Shown here: positions 13,001-26,595 of the stretch, in pieces
How the letters are laid out: every line of letters begins with the position of its first letter
How positions within the stretch are numbered: the stretch's first letter is position 1
Assembly (NCBI RefSeq): GCF_050436995.1
Contig: NC_134764.1
Location: 2,356,001-2,420,000, forward strand
Source: Anticarsia gemmatalis
Taxonomy: Eukaryota; Arthropoda; Insecta; Lepidoptera; Erebidae
Length of the DNA: 64,000 bases
Reading direction: 5' to 3'
Made by a program: the position numbers and the translations under genes
The notes under the pieces: model-generated
What the model was told of the DNA's origin: nothing
The model's input: the letters and a program-made list of their open reading frames with translations, nothing else
The model's database searches: none

Positions 13001-15571
13001 TATTTGTGTAATTAATGTTGTTTTCTCATAAAAACATGAAGATATTTTTCTTGGTTAGTTTTAGTTATTATGGCAGACTTATAATGGATAAAGAAATAAA
13101 GAATAATGTAACAATGTTATGCAATAGTTTTTGTATTGGTGTCGCACAGGTATCAACAATCAAAATGAAATTATATTATCATTTAGGTTTCATTAGAGTT
13201 TGACACTAATGTTTGTATAAATTCATTAGGTAGTAACTTTTCTATTACCTGATAAAAGGTAGAGCTATGGGCAAGAGCTTCAAGGATAATTGTAGGCATT
13301 TGCTAGGTAACCTAAGCTCAAGCAAATAGTTGCAGAGATCGAAATAAAATTAACACTTGTTTTACTTTCATATGAATAAACGACAAACTAAATTCACTCG
13401 CATTAATCTAGCTCAAACCGTTTTCAGAATTCCTTAAACGAATAATTCAAAATAGAAATCCAGTTAAAGATTTTCATAATCATACCTTTTTTTCTATTAA
13501 AATATCCACTTATTTTAAACATCATTTAATCACATCCCTAGATTGGAACTCATAACCTTTAGCTCAGTAGTACATACCATAGTATATAGTAATATATAAA
13601 TATTGTACATAGTATCCTTAAATACAGCCTCATCAGCGCCACCTGGTAAAACATTTCGCAAACTGTGACCTACGTAACCTTCCAATGCTCAGGGCACGAA
13701 AGTTACCATTTATGAAAATAAAGTTTCGTGTAATGGCCGCTAGAGGCGTTGCATACTTTTACTTAATTTTATCACTTTTAATATTCATAGAAGATTAGTT
13801 AGATATAATAAGATAAGTGACCTTTAATCGCACAATTTTGTACCTACGTTATGCCAATAGTTCTAGAACTTTTAGTAAACATTGTGTAATCATAATAGTA
13901 TATCATCCACTTAGTATAATCTATCGATAATCTGGGAATAACATGTTTTCCAAACATCTTTTGGTTCCCATAGAATTGTGCAGAATAAAAACTCATAAAC
14001 GTATTTAATGGAACTCTAATTGATATTTAAAACAATGTTGTTGTTATATATTTTTTTATTACATTACATGCTGTTTAGGTATTTTTTCAAATGTCTGGTT
14101 AATATTATAAATTTAAAAGTTTGTTTGTTACTCTTTCACACAATAAATACTAGATGCATTTTAATGAATCCCGACGCACAGACAGCCCAGGACCTCAATA
14201 TTTTAACCCAGAAAATCATTCCACGCTGATGAAATCGCGAGCAGTAGCTAACTGATCTACAAAATTGAGTATCAGTTTGGTCCATTGTAAAAGTAGCAAA
14301 TATCATTATGTCGTCTCTTGTCTTTGAAGTTTACATTATAGAAAGCTAACAAAGATAAAATCAGATTAAACGTAGTTATTTATATTCACAATGATTATTT
14401 ATGTCATACAGGTGATTCATAGAAACATAATTAATTGTTTCATTCAATAGAATATAAAAAATAGACTTGGAAAGAATAAGTAAGGCTGGATATGAAATTC
14501 AGTAATTAAATTGAAGGAATACATTTTTGAATTTACAAGCAGAGTGCTGAAATTAAAAACAACAAAGCTGTGTCAGCTTATCCTTGACTAGCATGCAAAC
14601 ACACATACATAATATCACGCCTATTATACCAGAAGGTATAAGCAGAGGTGTATGAAATACTACCGCGTTTCCCATGTAATAGGGGGCGAACCTATTGCAA
14701 TTTCCTGGGTAAATGTCCTTAAGCTGCTGTTAAGAATAATCTCATATAAGTTGGAAGAAGACCAATAGCACTTCATTCAACCTGGAAATCAAAGCTGGGG
14801 CCTAGTGGTCCGACCGCGCTACAGAGAAAATCGAGCTATTGACTAGCTTATAATATATTTAGAACACCTTCATACGATAGGTTGTAACAAGCTTCTTGTG
14901 ATAAGAAAAGTTAAAGTTCACTTCACAAAAGCTGTTACCTAAAAGAATAACCTAAGTTAGTGTTCTTATCCAATATTTTCACTTCTAAAATATTACAGAC
15001 CTTGATAAAGTTACGTGTATTTAGTGACTATTAATTTTATTAATATACCTAATTCTGTTCAATGTTGGACAATAGAAAGTTTTTCTTTTTTAATCGTATA
15101 CCCGTGTCAGCATAATGATTATACAAAAAGTCAGGTAAGCTAGAAATTTCTAGGAATTTTTGTATTCCATTTAATGGAATACTAGCGGATTGTCACGGCT
15201 CCGTTTGCTTACAGAGTTCCATCAATTAGAAGTTATTTTTGTAAAAAAAGTAGCTTATGATTGATTCCAGACTTCCACTATTTGATAAATTTTATCGAAG
15301 TCTGTTCAGAGATTTAGTCGCAGAATTAGCCTTATTAGACAAACAAACTCTTGTTTTGATTTGCTGTAATGTAAAACTGCACTAGCGACCCAGCACGATT
15401 TCGCCCGAGTTACACCGGGTTAATCTTAACAAACTATACACAAAGGCTTTCCCCGAGGTTCATTTTCTAAAGATTTTAAATATATCGTAAACAGATAGAC
15501 AGTGGCGTCGGACATTGTGTTGTAATAGGTAATTATTAGCCAACCAAATACCTTATTTCAGTTATAACAAG
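10066..15571. other. Gene-free stretch up to receptor gene A
   Basis: No supportable coding exon. Contents include a short SINE-like piece at about 11279-11350, repeat fragments sharing 'ctattacatgtgacttac'/'cccatgtaatagggggcg'-type text near 11580-11700 and 14620-14720, and an inverted-ended repeat near 13629-13755. A GC-richer patch lies at about 12815-12900. No TATA-plus-initiator arrangement could be fixed for gene A, whose ATG follows at 15572. Confidence 0.5.
13629..13757. repeat. Short inverted-ended repeat
   Basis: The left end reads 'tcagcgccacctgg', followed by 'catttcgcaaactgtgacc'. The right end reads 'gtttcgtgtaatggccgc' then 'tagaggcg', roughly the reverse complement of the left. 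This is compatible with a small MITE or a palindromic lepidopteran repeat. The family is not identified. Confidence 0.35.
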
Positions 15572-18500
15572 ATGGGTTTAAAGAAGCCTCTACGTACTGA
15601 ATGCACGGTGACCGGTATGTTGGCTACAGTGCTGTATGTTTGTCGTATCGGAGGTATTTGTCCTCTCAAGTTCAAGAGGGTACGGGACGGCTGGCAGATC
15701 CGAACTTCTAGGATCTACAGCTTCTATGGAAATACTCTTGTTTTTATTGCTAGTAAGTTTATTATATCACGGGTTGAAGTGCAGTTTTATTATAATTGTA
15801 TTATACTTGTATAAGTTGGCTTTGTAACTGTACGAATGAAAAAGTGATTTAATTTTGTAGTTTTCAAATTTTGTTGATAAAACGTAACGTCTTACAAACT
15901 AGGCCTCTTTCATTGAGAAATGGAAGATTTTTTTTAAATTTTTCAACACGCTTTAGTTTTCTTTTCTAATTTACTGCCCACTAGGAATATACGTAATACT
16001 GTGATAAAATTAACATAACACAAAGTTTTGGCTACAATAAACCCGTTGCTCGATTTTTTTCTGCAAATCAATAAGGATTTTAGCCTTGAATGTCCAAGCG
16101 TTTTAATAAACTTTTCTATTCGCAGTTTCATTAGTCCTTGTAGCCTTCGTAGCAGACCTGGCCATAGACACGGAGACATCCCTCAAGACTGCTACTAACA
16201 GTCTACTGCTGGTGTGGATACTGGACGTGGCAATTGTAGAGCTAGTGCTGTTCTTCGGAGCGTATACCGGCTTGAACAGGATGGCCCAGATGATTGACTG
16301 TCTGGCCAAGTTGAAAGATGTAAGACAAAATATTGTAAATACGTTTTATGTAAAGTGAAAAGCATGTGAAACATTGCTCTGATTTTACTGACAGTTATGT
16401 AAAAGTGGTACCTACCATAAAGTAGCTTAACAACTATAGTGCGATTCTCTACCGCTATCGACTATCAACAACCGGCTAGCTGTCTAGAAAATTTATATGA
16501 AAATCTGATAAGCGCCTCCAGCAGACAGCGTAGGAACTATTGCTACAGTATTTTTAAAATGTCAAAATCTCGATACTTGATAATACCTACGGTATTGTGT
16601 CTTGTCTAGTGAATTCGGTTATTGGTCAGGCATTTTCAGAAGCTGGCTTTTTCAAAACACCCCGCCCATCACGTAATTAGAAAATTAAGTTGTTATTATG
16701 CCAGCGCTCTGTCGACAGTATAAAATAATGTCTTTAGATACTATCTTACATTCAAAATAAATTATTCTTACTTTTGTCATAATATTTCCTTGTCAAAATA
16801 ATTCATACTATTGTCAGATAAACAAAGAACTGCACAGTTACCACGCGCCGTTATCGAAGACCAGCAAGAACTGGTGGTCGTTCTTCATCGTGTATTTAAT
16901 GGTGTGGGGAACCTCCTGTCTCTTCATCAACTTCTCATTATTTATGAATAAAATTGTCGCTATTCACGGCAAAGGTAAGTTCCATAAATTATCTGAGGTA
17001 ATCTCTTTACTGCGTACACCTTTATGGAAATAGAAGCATCTAACCAAGTGATTTAAATCTGATACAGATTCAATAAGTTCCTATAGAGATATTTAAAAAA
17101 TGTCTAGCTTTGTACATTTTGATACTATTATGATTGTCTCTTGGTACTAATAAAGTTATAGCGGTTTTTTGATCGAATTATTTTATAGCAATGCTAAATC
17201 TGATTAAAAATTAAATTATTCCTTAGTCTTTGCCTCCTTGAGAGAATGGCGTGATTATATGTATATATATAAAATAATAAATAAACCAATGTTTATTTAG
17301 ATTGTTCCTTTTTCAGTGGTAACATCAAGTTTCTACATATTCCACAACATATTCTCGTGTTTGATGCTGCAGCTCCTCGTGATAGAGTTTGGTCTGATCG
17401 CCATGTCAGTACTGTCTAGTCTGCAACTACTGAACAAATGCTTGGAGAAACTACTACAGGAAATACGCAACGAATGTAAGTAGGTCAAATACAGTACTGT
17501 AGGAAAATTAGTTAATTAGAACATGCCTTCACTAAAACTGGTTATGGCACCAAGCATGTTGCGAAGGATATCTTCAGACCATTTAAAATAGGTTTTAGGG
17601 AGTCAAACGTCAAATGCTCGCTTTTACACTGTTCCGACTGTGAAATACGTGCAACGTGTAAATGTGGTGTGTGGTCGTGATTTGACAACAACAATGCCTG
17701 ATAGGTGTTATATCATTACTAATATAAAGTTTGTTGCAGCCTCAACGTATTCAAAACCGAAATTAATAATGGACGTTGCATCAACTTGGTACAACCGTTT
17801 ATCACATAAATCTATAAATCGAGTCATTGACACTATGGCATTTAAAAGAAGTAAGTATGTATAATTTAAGTGACTTTAGTCTGTTTACAAAGGTCTTTTA
17901 TGTATTTAGCCCTTAAAGTTACGAGTACCCCGGTACGCAACTTTGTACTGTTCTGCGCCTGTACCATGTACCGTAGCCCAACCTATTTAATAATGCCATC
18001 AGACCATCGAATTCAGGGCATAAGACACCGTGACGCAGTAGTTTAAGTAGTCGCAACGCCATTAAGTCGGGTCGTGTGTTCGATACCAACACGGAAAAAA
18101 TATTTGTGTGATCCACAATTATTTGTTTCTGATTGCACTTTGTAGCCATTGTTTGTATGTTTTCAACCCAATAACACAAGAACGAAACTTATCTTCTTTT
18201 TTGAAAATTTTCAAAATAATCATAACATTACATTTTCAGGTTTGAAACCAATACCCACTACAGTTCACCGTCTAGCTTACCTGTACTGTTCCATCTGTGA
18301 CATCGTGAAGCAAGTGAATGAGAGTTACGGACTAGTACTAGTGTTGTTGGTGCTCTCGTTTCTGCTGCATCTCGTCATTGAACTGTATTATATCATCACT
18401 GTTGGACTATGTACGTATTTTGGAACAGTTTTTTAAGGCTTTTTTTGTCTTTTTTGAATAGATATTTTCATGCTGTCTACACCTTTACTTGAATGAAATA

Positions 18501-19660
18501 ACTGAAATATTTTTTTAGAAAAATCTTTCTGTTGTCTTAAATATGTATTTACAAGCTTAAAATTTCATTTTGCATTTAGAATAAATGTTTATATTCCAGA
18601 AAACTTTTGCATCTTTTTTGCGTTTTACTCCTTATTCTAGGCTCAATAAGCAGTTTCGATTTTCAGTCAAAGGTTGGCGTTCAGATAACTACAGCGCGCC
18701 GGTGCAGACTATATGCGCTATTTACAGTCTGACTAAACTGATGATGGTCATTGAACCCTGCCAACGCACTCATGAACAGGTAAAAAAACATTAGAGAAGT
18801 AATTTCACAATTATTTTTTCCAGCATGCAAAATAAGTCGTATTTATATCTACCTACTCCAAAACTTAAAAATTTCAAGTGTGTTTTATACTTTTTAAAGT
18901 TTTACTTTATATTTAGACAAAAATATATTTTAATTCTATAAAACTTAACTAGTGTTGTCAAATAGTATTTCTTATTCATATTGAGCCCATGATCATCAAC
19001 AGCCTCCAAAAAAGATTATATGATTTTGTACTTCACAGTTCAACCTGACGGGCTACTTCATCAAGCAGCTACTCCGCTACACTCCGTCTGAACACTTCGG
19101 CATGGTGCACGAGATCAAACGGTTCTACCGACACTACATGCTGAAGCAGATCTCTTACTCGCCGCTCAAACTTTATATCTTGGATAGAATGCTCATTGCT
19201 GCGGTAAGGAGCTTTTCTGTTAAATGTGTGATTTGTTTTCAACTAAATATACCTTAGTGTTTAGGGAATTGTAAAAGTGTCTTTTAGTATTGGCTTTAGA
19301 AATATTAACATTAACTTTGAGGTTTGAGAGATTGATAAGCCACACATCGGCGTTCTAGCGGTCGGAGCTCCGAATTTTGAGTCCCAAATTCACTGTAATA
19401 TGTATGTATTAGGTGTGTAAATTCATACGCACAAAAAAGTTGCCAGACTGCGGTGCGGGCGGTTAACGTGAAAGTACGTTCAAATATGAAATGTTTAAGG
19501 GACTTTAGTTTGCGATTAAAATATCTATTACCCAATTTCCTCAAAACTAACATAGTCTAGGACAGGATCGTGTATTTTAATTATAACTTCATTATTTTGA
19601 TTGTTACAGATTGCTGGGACTGTACCTACATACCTCATTGTGGTCATTCAACTTAAGTAA
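15572..19660 (+). CDS. Gustatory receptor-like protein A (433 aa)
   Basis: This is a seven-transmembrane chemoreceptor of the insect gustatory receptor family, predicted to be a ligand-gated cation channel in the dendrite membrane of taste neurons. Coding exons, each bounded by GT..AG: 15572-15752, 16126-16319, 16818-16974, 17317-17475, 17740-17850, 18240-18410, 18667-18779, 19039-19203, 19610-19660. They join into one open frame with intron phases 1,0,1,1,1,1,0,0. Hydrophobic helices lie at the end of exon 1 into exon 2, in mid exon 2, in exons 3, 4, 6 and 7, and in exon 9. Landmarks are LYCSICD in exon 6, IEPCQRTHEQ in exon 7, and TYLIVVIQLK before the stop in exon 9. The ATG was chosen because MGLKKPLRTECTV aligns with the starts of B and C. 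Length is normal for the family. Gene B converges on it. Family certain; exon edges hand-read. Confidence 0.88.
16438..16612. mobile_element. MITE, GCGATTCTCTAC family (intron 2 of gene A)
   Basis: The left end 'gcgattctctacc' is followed by the family core: 'caacaaccggctagct', 'atgaaaatctgat', 'agcgcctcc' and 'ggaactatt'. The same core recurs at least ten times in the window. Full copies end in 'gtagagaatcgcgctac', the reverse complement of the start, which makes this a terminal-inverted-repeat MITE. The right end here is decayed. Confidence 0.65.
18022..18190 (+). repeat. tRNA-derived SINE in intron 5 of gene A
   Basis: Diverged copy of the SINE seen at 9736: 'gacgcagtagtttaagtag' corresponds to the A-box region, 'gtgtgttcgataccaacacg' to the B box, and then the body with 'tttgtagccattgtttgtat'. 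It ends just before exon 6 of gene A. Confidence 0.55.
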
Positions 19661-19813
19661 TAGGGTTAGAAATAATTATATTTCTTAGTTAGAAATGTAT
19701 GTGTAGAAAAAAGTATCTAATGAAAAAAAATATCTACTTATTCTCAGAACCATTTCGTGACACACTGTTTAAATGTTATTATTTAAAATACAAAATACTT
19801 TCACCGTTGTCCC

Positions 19814-19819
19814 AATAAA
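19814..19819 (+). terminator. Polyadenylation signal, gene A
   Basis: AATAAA 154 bases after the stop codon of gene A, before the converging 3' end of gene B. Confidence 0.6.
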
Positions 19820-19844
19820 ATTATTATAGGTTGATCATAACATT

Positions 19845-19850
19845 TTTATT
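19845..19850 (-). terminator. Polyadenylation signal, gene B
   Basis: TTTATT on the plus strand, which is AATAAA on the minus strand, 36 bases after the stop of gene B. The two converging genes are separated by only about 225 bases, so their 3' untranslated ends may overlap. Confidence 0.55.
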
Positions 19851-19885
19851 TAGAAACATACACATGAATATGTACAAGTACTCCT

Positions 19886-22800
19886 TTATAGTTGGATCAC
19901 AACAACCAAATATGTTGTGATGCTGCCCATGATCTGAAAAATAGATAGAATAAAATTAATTACATCAGACCGGACCACTTAGTTCCTTGATTTTGTCGTG
20001 TACTTGCATACTAATTAGCACAACTACATGCAATTTCAGAAGATAATGCATTCAACATCTAATACGACGTCTTTTACATAAACGCAAACGTGAAACCATC
20101 AAGAATCCATCGATTTTCGTTTCTCTAACAAGATTCTAAAACATCAGAATCGGTATCACAATCTTTTAAAATAACACTCACAGCTGCTATTAGGGTCCTG
20201 TTTAAAGTGAAGAGCTGCATGGGAGAGTAAGTAACTTGGTTCAGCATCAGGTGTCTGTAGAACAGCTTCAGTTCTGAGATGATGGCGAAGTCTTCTGGAG
20301 AAGTGTAGCGGAGCATCTGATTGATCAGGTTACGAGTCTGGTCCATCTAGAAATAAGTAAACGGACAAATTATTTGTTAACTAATTCAATGTAACTTGGT
20401 TATTATTTATTAACCGATTTAGTGAGGCGCCTGTAGCCAGTTGCGCTCACTGGTCGGGAAACGATCTGTGGGTAAAGCAAACCTTGGCGCGGTCATTCCA
20501 AAGATGGGTGACCGCATAGTGGTATTTGAACTGGGCGTCTCCGTGCTTCGGAGGGCACGTAAAAAGTCGGTCTCGGCTGTTGTCTACGAAGCTAATAGTC
20601 GTTAAGCCATATCAAAGGCCTCTCGGGCGGCTTAAAGAACTTTGATACTAGGTTGACCACTAACCATACGACAAACAAACAACCGATTTAGTCCTATATT
20701 TGAACAAAGGTTCGCGAACTCTTTCATCAGTCTCTCTTTTCAGCTACTACTCGCCAATCACTTACTAGTAGGTACGATTCTACGTCAAAATGTTTCATCA
20801 ATTTGTACTTCCTACCTCATACTTTTTAAAAATAAATCTCGAGCGCTATATCTAGAGTTAACAATTAACAGTGAATCCAATTATAAACAGAAGAATGATA
20901 TTTGATAACTTACTTGTGCATGAGTTCGATGACAGGGCTCTACTATCATCATAAGCTTACTAAAATGAACAACAGCCCATGCCAATTGTAGAGGAACGCT
21001 TGAATGATCGGACTGTTCGTCGTGAACTGCAAAAATCATCATATGAAAATAGCATGATGGGGTCGGGGGCAGCCAATGTGGTGTAGTCCATACGAATACA
21101 AATAATTAGACCAGCTATACTCCCGTCCCGACTCGCTTTCTGAGTGAATCGTGCTTAAGACAATAAGTCAAATGTCGGTGGAGCTTATGGTTTCGAAGAG
21201 GGATATAAAGACGATGTTATCATAGCAGTTGATATTAGTTTTTGGATAGCCGCGTTACTCAAAATATCAGGTACTATTATTACAAAAAATAACTGTTTAA
21301 TTTTAAATACTTACACAATCCAGTAACAAGATGATACGGCGTGATAATTAAATGCACTAGGAAAGAGAAGAGTAGCAGCACCAGTATAAACCCGGTGCTA
21401 TCATCCAACTGACGTATTATATCACACAACGAGCAATACAGGTGAGACATCTGGTGTATCGTCGATGGTGTTGTTTTTAAACCTATTTAATACATAACAA
21501 TTAAAAGTAAAGCTTCAAATATTGGGCCATTTTTAGAAATTATGTATGAAAACAATCTGATCAGCGCCTCTAGTGAGCCACGTATGAACTTCTTTTTCTT
21601 CTTCTTATCGTATGGTAAGTGGTCAACCTAGTGTCAAAGTTGTTCAAGCCGCCCGAAAGGCCTTTGACATGGCTTAAAGACTGTTATCTTAGTAGACAAC
21701 AACCGGGACCGACTTTTTACGTGCCCTCCGTAGCACGGAGACGCCCAGCTCAAATACCACTAAGTGGTCACCCATCTATAGAATGACCGCGCCAACGGTT
21801 GCTTAACCCACAGATCGTTTACCGACCGGTGAGCGCAACTGGCTATGGACATACACATACATATTACAGAACATTTTAAATGTCAAACTCTCGATACTCG
21901 ATTACCTCGACTGTAGAGAATTGCGCTACTTCACGAGTCATTCAATATTTAATTTGAAGAAGAAACGATTAATGACGATATGCCAATGTTCTGTACACTT
22001 TTACCTCCATTAATTGCCATTAAATCTATCACGCGGTTGACTGATTTATTTCCAAATCGGTTGAACACATTATTTTTGCTATTTTCTTTGACGACAATAG
22101 ACTTCGGGTACGTTGTTATCAATGTTGATTCGGAAGCTGTAAAAAAAAACAAATACTATTTTATTAATCCTCCAGAAAAAATACAAGAAAATATTATTAT
22201 TGCTCTCTATAACTCAAAAATATGTATATTTTTTAAACCACTTCCGATTGGGTTCTCATTACTTTTATTTTGTGAATCATACCAGCAGTTTTGAACATGA
22301 CAAAATATCGAACGACTGTCTTTAAACTAACAATGAGAATAATAAAGCAAAAATGGTACTTACAATTCTTGTATACGTCCCGTAGTACGTCTCTCAAGCA
22401 GTTGTTTAGCAGTTGCAGTGTCGGCAACACCCACATTGCTATCAAAGCGAATTGTATTACAAGTAACAGTAGTTTTATACTCGATATGCCGAAGAATATG
22501 TAGAAACTTGATGTTAGGACTGAAAGAAAAATACAATTTTATTGCGTCTGTGTACAAGTAAGGAAAATTGTATCCACCTTTATGATAATTGCTCATAAGG
22601 CTCTCTATTCACTGAAATGTCAGGAAATAATGTGTAGTAGGAACTACTAAAAAAAAGGACATGTTATGTTTGTAAAGATTTTATTAGTTTATTGAGCTGG
22701 CACAGGACAATATAATAGTTATTAGACTAAAGACTAATGTTAAAGTTTTTAAATAAGAGTCCGATAATCTATCTAATAGAAAGAGAAACAGCCAGTGTGA

Positions 22801-24391
22801 TAAAATCTGTCCCAATATTCCAAATTATTCTAAAGTTAACCAATACTTATATCAAAAGTATGAAACATGCAACGCGAGAGTTTAAAAATTATGAAGTCAG
22901 AAAAAGTCGACGAAAAATTAAATCTTATAATGAATTTCCAACAATTGTAAATGTTCTGTATACTCACGGTTGCCATCGACCCCGACCACTTCGAACATGA
23001 ACAAGCCATAATCAGTAAACACGGTGAAACATCCGAACACTAGTGTAAAGACTACCATTATCCATTTCTTTCTGTCACTCTCTGATATTGTTTGGTGACT
23101 GAAATGACTTAATTCTTTGTTTATCTGCAAAAATACTGATTTATAAGTACTTACCCATATTACGGCTAGGCTAAAGAAACGAAACTGGAAGAAATATAAC
23201 AGAGAACCTCTTTGAAATCGTTAAATGTACCGTTAATTCTAAGAGTTCCACAAAATTCAAGAAATCGTTATTTTGTATGACAGTTTGTTGTTAGAATTTT
23301 TGCTTAAGTTCCACTTTAAACGTAAACTTTTAAATATTTATATTTTGGCTTAACTCGAAAATCCGAATTTACGATAAACAAAAACTTAATAATTATTAAG
23401 TTATAGTTAAACATAAATAACTAAGATATGAAGTAAGTTCGTAGTTTTTTTGACCCAATTATTGGCTGGTAAAGGAAGCCTTCGTGTAATAAGCTCACCT
23501 ATGTACCACTATTTCACATGAAGATTACATAAATAGGTACAAAAAACCTCAGTGCAAAATATCTTAAAATGTTTTCAATACATTAACAATATCAACCAAT
23601 CTAAACGTTACATCTTTCAACTGCGCGATACAGTCGATCATGTATTTCATCCTGTTCATCCCGGTGTATGCTCCAGCGATAACCACCACTCCTACGACGA
23701 GGATGTCCAGTATCCACACCATACGGTTGGAGTTAGTCGTCGTCCTAAACGCCTTCTCCGTGTCGATGGCTAAGTCACTCATTAGAGCTACTATTGCGAA
23801 TAGCACTGGAAGAAAGAACAATATTACGTTAGTAAAAAATCTATATGTTAATATTTTAATGTGAAAGTTTGCGTTTTGTAACGCTTTTAGGACCAGTCTG
23901 CTGGATCATTTTTGCTTAGAAATAGTATTGTGATAATAGAAATATCTGAAATCAATCTTAATCTATGGTTTAAGTTACTAGCAGGGCTACTAGTCTTATC
24001 TGCAGACGGTCTATTGACCAAAGACTACTACTACTATTACTTGCCGTGAAACTTGTGAACAACGCTAGGAGCGCTGTTTTTCAGACAATTATTGACTCCG
24101 CAGTCAATAGCCGGTAGTCATAGAAAATCACACTACTGTTTGATCTCATGGTTAACTCTTAAACTTCGTCTAGGGTCTTAAAATCTCTCACATAATCAGA
24201 TAAAACTTACCAAAAACAATAACGACGATAAACCCATAAACGCTATAGAACCGTGACACACGGATGCGCCACCCATCGCGGACCTTTTCAAACTTGAGCG
24301 GTGCGATACCAACCAGGCGAGACATTCGGAGTACGAAGCTTAGTGTGCCTGATACTGTGCACTCCTTCTGAAGAGGCTCTTCTAAATCCAT
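19886..24391 (-). CDS. Gustatory receptor-like protein B (437 aa)
   Basis: Paralogue of A and C with the same nine-exon plan. Minus-strand exons, 5' to 3': 24391-24211, 23805-23612, 23124-22968, 22519-22364, 22136-22005, 21482-21315, 21026-20914, 20346-20182, 19933-19886. All join in frame with GT..AG introns. Exon 1 encodes MDLEEPLQKECTVSG and the conserved RIRVSR stretch before TM1. Exon 6 holds LYCSLCDIIRQL and TM5, exon 7 holds EPCHRTHAQ, and exon 9 encodes IMGSITTYLVVVIQL plus stop. Exon 5 (44 codons, second intracellular loop) is the longest in the cluster. Intron 5 carries a MITE that is itself split by a 5S-like SINE, and intron 7 carries another 5S-like SINE. No break in the frame. 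Likely a functional receptor; ligand unknown. Confidence 0.88.
20432..20690 (+). repeat. 5S-rRNA-like SINE in intron 7 of gene B
   Basis: The head contains 'gatgggtgaccgcatagtgg' followed by 'gtgcttcggagggcacgt', resembling the 3' half of 5S rRNA with its internal control region. The body carries 'ccatatcaaaggcc', 'tcgggcggctt' and 'ggttgaccactaaccatacg'. The element lies antisense to the host gene. Further copies are at 21594 (reversed), 37207, and 39741 (reversed). Confidence 0.65.
21540..21935. mobile_element. MITE interrupted by a 5S-like SINE (intron 5 of gene B)
   Basis: The left part (21540-21593) has 'tgaaaacaatctgatcagcg', 'cctctagtgagccacgtatg'. The right part (about 21865-21935) resumes with 'acattttaaatgtcaaactc', 'tcgatactcgatt' and the terminal 'gtagagaattgcgctac'. 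Between them lies a reversed 5S-like SINE (about 21594-21852). This nesting shows the SINE arrived after the MITE. Confidence 0.6.
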
Positions 24392-24562
24392 GGTGTGTTA
24401 CCTGAAGTATTTGTAGAAGGAAACTAAAGAGAGTGTACGATTATCTGTGAGATTTAACTGACATTAAACCATTTATTTTTGTTACACATAAAAAAAACAT
24501 AAACAATCAGAACTTAGGAACTTGGCAGTACATATTTATTTTTCAGCTGCATATTATGTACT

Positions 24563-24725
24563 GTAGCTCGATTCTTTACTACTATCGACCACCGATAACA
24601 GGCCAGCTATCGATAAATTTTGCATGAAAATCTGATGAGCGCCTCTGACGGGCATCGTAGGAACTATTTTGGCAGTACATTTACATGTCAAACTTTGGAT
24701 ACCGACTGTAGAGAATCGCGTTACT
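24563..24725. mobile_element. MITE, GCGATTCTCTAC family
   Basis: Nearly complete copy: 'gtagctcgattctttac' at the left, the core 'agcgcctctgacgggcatcg' and 'ggcagtacatttacatgtca', and 'gtagagaatcgcgttac' at the right, the approximate inverse of the left end. It lies 170 bases upstream of the gene B start codon. Confidence 0.65.
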
Positions 24726-26336
24726 GGAACAAGCACAACTACGATTTTGCCTGCACGGGTCGGCTTGCATACGAAATATTGTGCATGTATTTGGTAAAAC
24801 TTTATCTAAATATCGATATAATATAGTATCTTTGTAGAGAATACAGTATTTTTGAAAGAAATCTAGTAACGCACTGAGTTAAATTAAATTTTACGATAAA
24901 ATTAAGCAGAAACCTATTTATAATTAATGTTTAATAACAGTAGATATCTCGTCGCTCATTGGTTTCTCGGAAACATACCACTTTATAAAAGAATTCCATA
25001 ATCAATGACCTAATTTGATTACTTTTTAACGCTAGCACAAAACAATAAAAAGTTACCGTAAGGGCGCTAATCATTAATCAATAGATTAATTCGATTTCTA
25101 AGTAATAAATTCGGTTTGAATTGTTGTGTTTGTTTGAATTATTTATATCTTATATAAACCCTTCCCTCATTCCAGAAGGTATATAATCGTTATCATTTTA
25201 AATCAAATTACAATCAAATCATTTTTATATCTTTTTTGACTATGATTAATTTTTAATAACATTCACTATTTATAGTTACTGACTTTGGGACTTGACTTTA
25301 GTCCGCGACAAAATTTGCTCTAATCATTGATAATTTACCAATCAGTGTGAGAAAATATCTTATCTTAAATTAATAATATGTCATGAGTATTTACCTCTCA
25401 CCTCCTTGCCATGCGACGTGTTTCGAAACTACATGTCACATACGCTCTTTGTAAACAACGATCGTTAAGTACAGAGTACACAAATGAATAACGGTCATTT
25501 GAATTATCATAAAGCTCTATCGAAAAACAAACTTATTACTGTTCGTCACGAATTTTAAATCCTGATATGGAATGTAAAATGTAAAGGTATTCCTTATTTT
25601 TACGAAGCCTGTATTTATTAAAGCAAAATTAACAATCCTTAATCTGCGAATTAGTTGCCAATAGAAATAATACTTATTCAGTGCAAACACGGGACATCGA
25701 AAATGGTACTTTGAACTTGAAATGTATGAATTGAAAGAAAATCGTCACTAATGCCGTATATCAATGTAATACTATCCATAACTTAATCGTGACTCAAAGG
25801 TTAACATTTGTTGTTATTTGCAAAGATGTATTCACAGTACATTCAACAATTTTTCCGGCTGTCGTTTGAACATTGCACAGAGAATTACTAAGTCCAATCA
25901 AGGATACATAGGGAATCCTAATAAATAAATACGTCGCATAACAAATACTTAAACTCCGGAAGCATTTCATGCACATTTTATATTATTTCGCATTTATTCT
26001 TATCCAAACTACCCATAGTTTAAGTACAAAACTAATATTAGGTCGTCGACACACTAGTTATTGGAACTACATAATGATATTTGTTCAGACGTGTAATGTG
26101 TGTGTCTACGTCTTTATTGCTCAGTCAACATGATTTAGATCATATCTTTGACGGTACTACCTAATTACTTTGTTCTATGAAGCATTTCATTATAACATTT
26201 TTCTAAGAAAGTCTTGAGTGTTTGATTGATCATTACTTAGAAATGTCTGGCTACTTGACAACCAATTGGTTTGTCGGTAATTATCCTGAGATAATAAAAT
26301 AATAATAAAAAAGAGCCCTTTATAGTTGTAAACAAT

Positions 26337-26342
26337 TTTATT
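26337..26342 (-). terminator. Possible polyadenylation signal, gene C
   Basis: AATAAA on the minus strand about 255 bases after the stop of gene C. Other AT-rich variants lie nearby, so the assignment is tentative. Confidence 0.35.
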
Positions 26343-26595
26343 TGGTACCATTTAAATTAAATCAATGTGCCATTATACTATGTATAAAATAATAGGCATA
26401 GGTCTTTTAAGCCACGAACGAAGATGTTACTTTGTAACAAATATTCCTCTATCTGACGCCACCTGAATCATCTGCAATGGATGGACACAGGCCAATGATG
26501 ATGATGATGAAAATAGTATAACGAAAAACGATTCAAAATATTGTTCAACTAAGTAACGGTAGTAGTTAAGTCCATATTTGAATGAGTTGTATATT

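Larger units (their letters stand above)
24392..26595. other. Intergenic region between genes B and C
   Basis: AT-rich DNA upstream of gene B and downstream of gene C; both are on the minus strand. It contains a GCGATTCTC-family MITE at about 24563-24725 and a short LINE tail with 'gat' repeats at about 26440-26515. A minus-strand AATAAA (plus TTTATT at 26337-26342) is a possible poly(A) signal for gene C. No coding exon found. Confidence 0.5.
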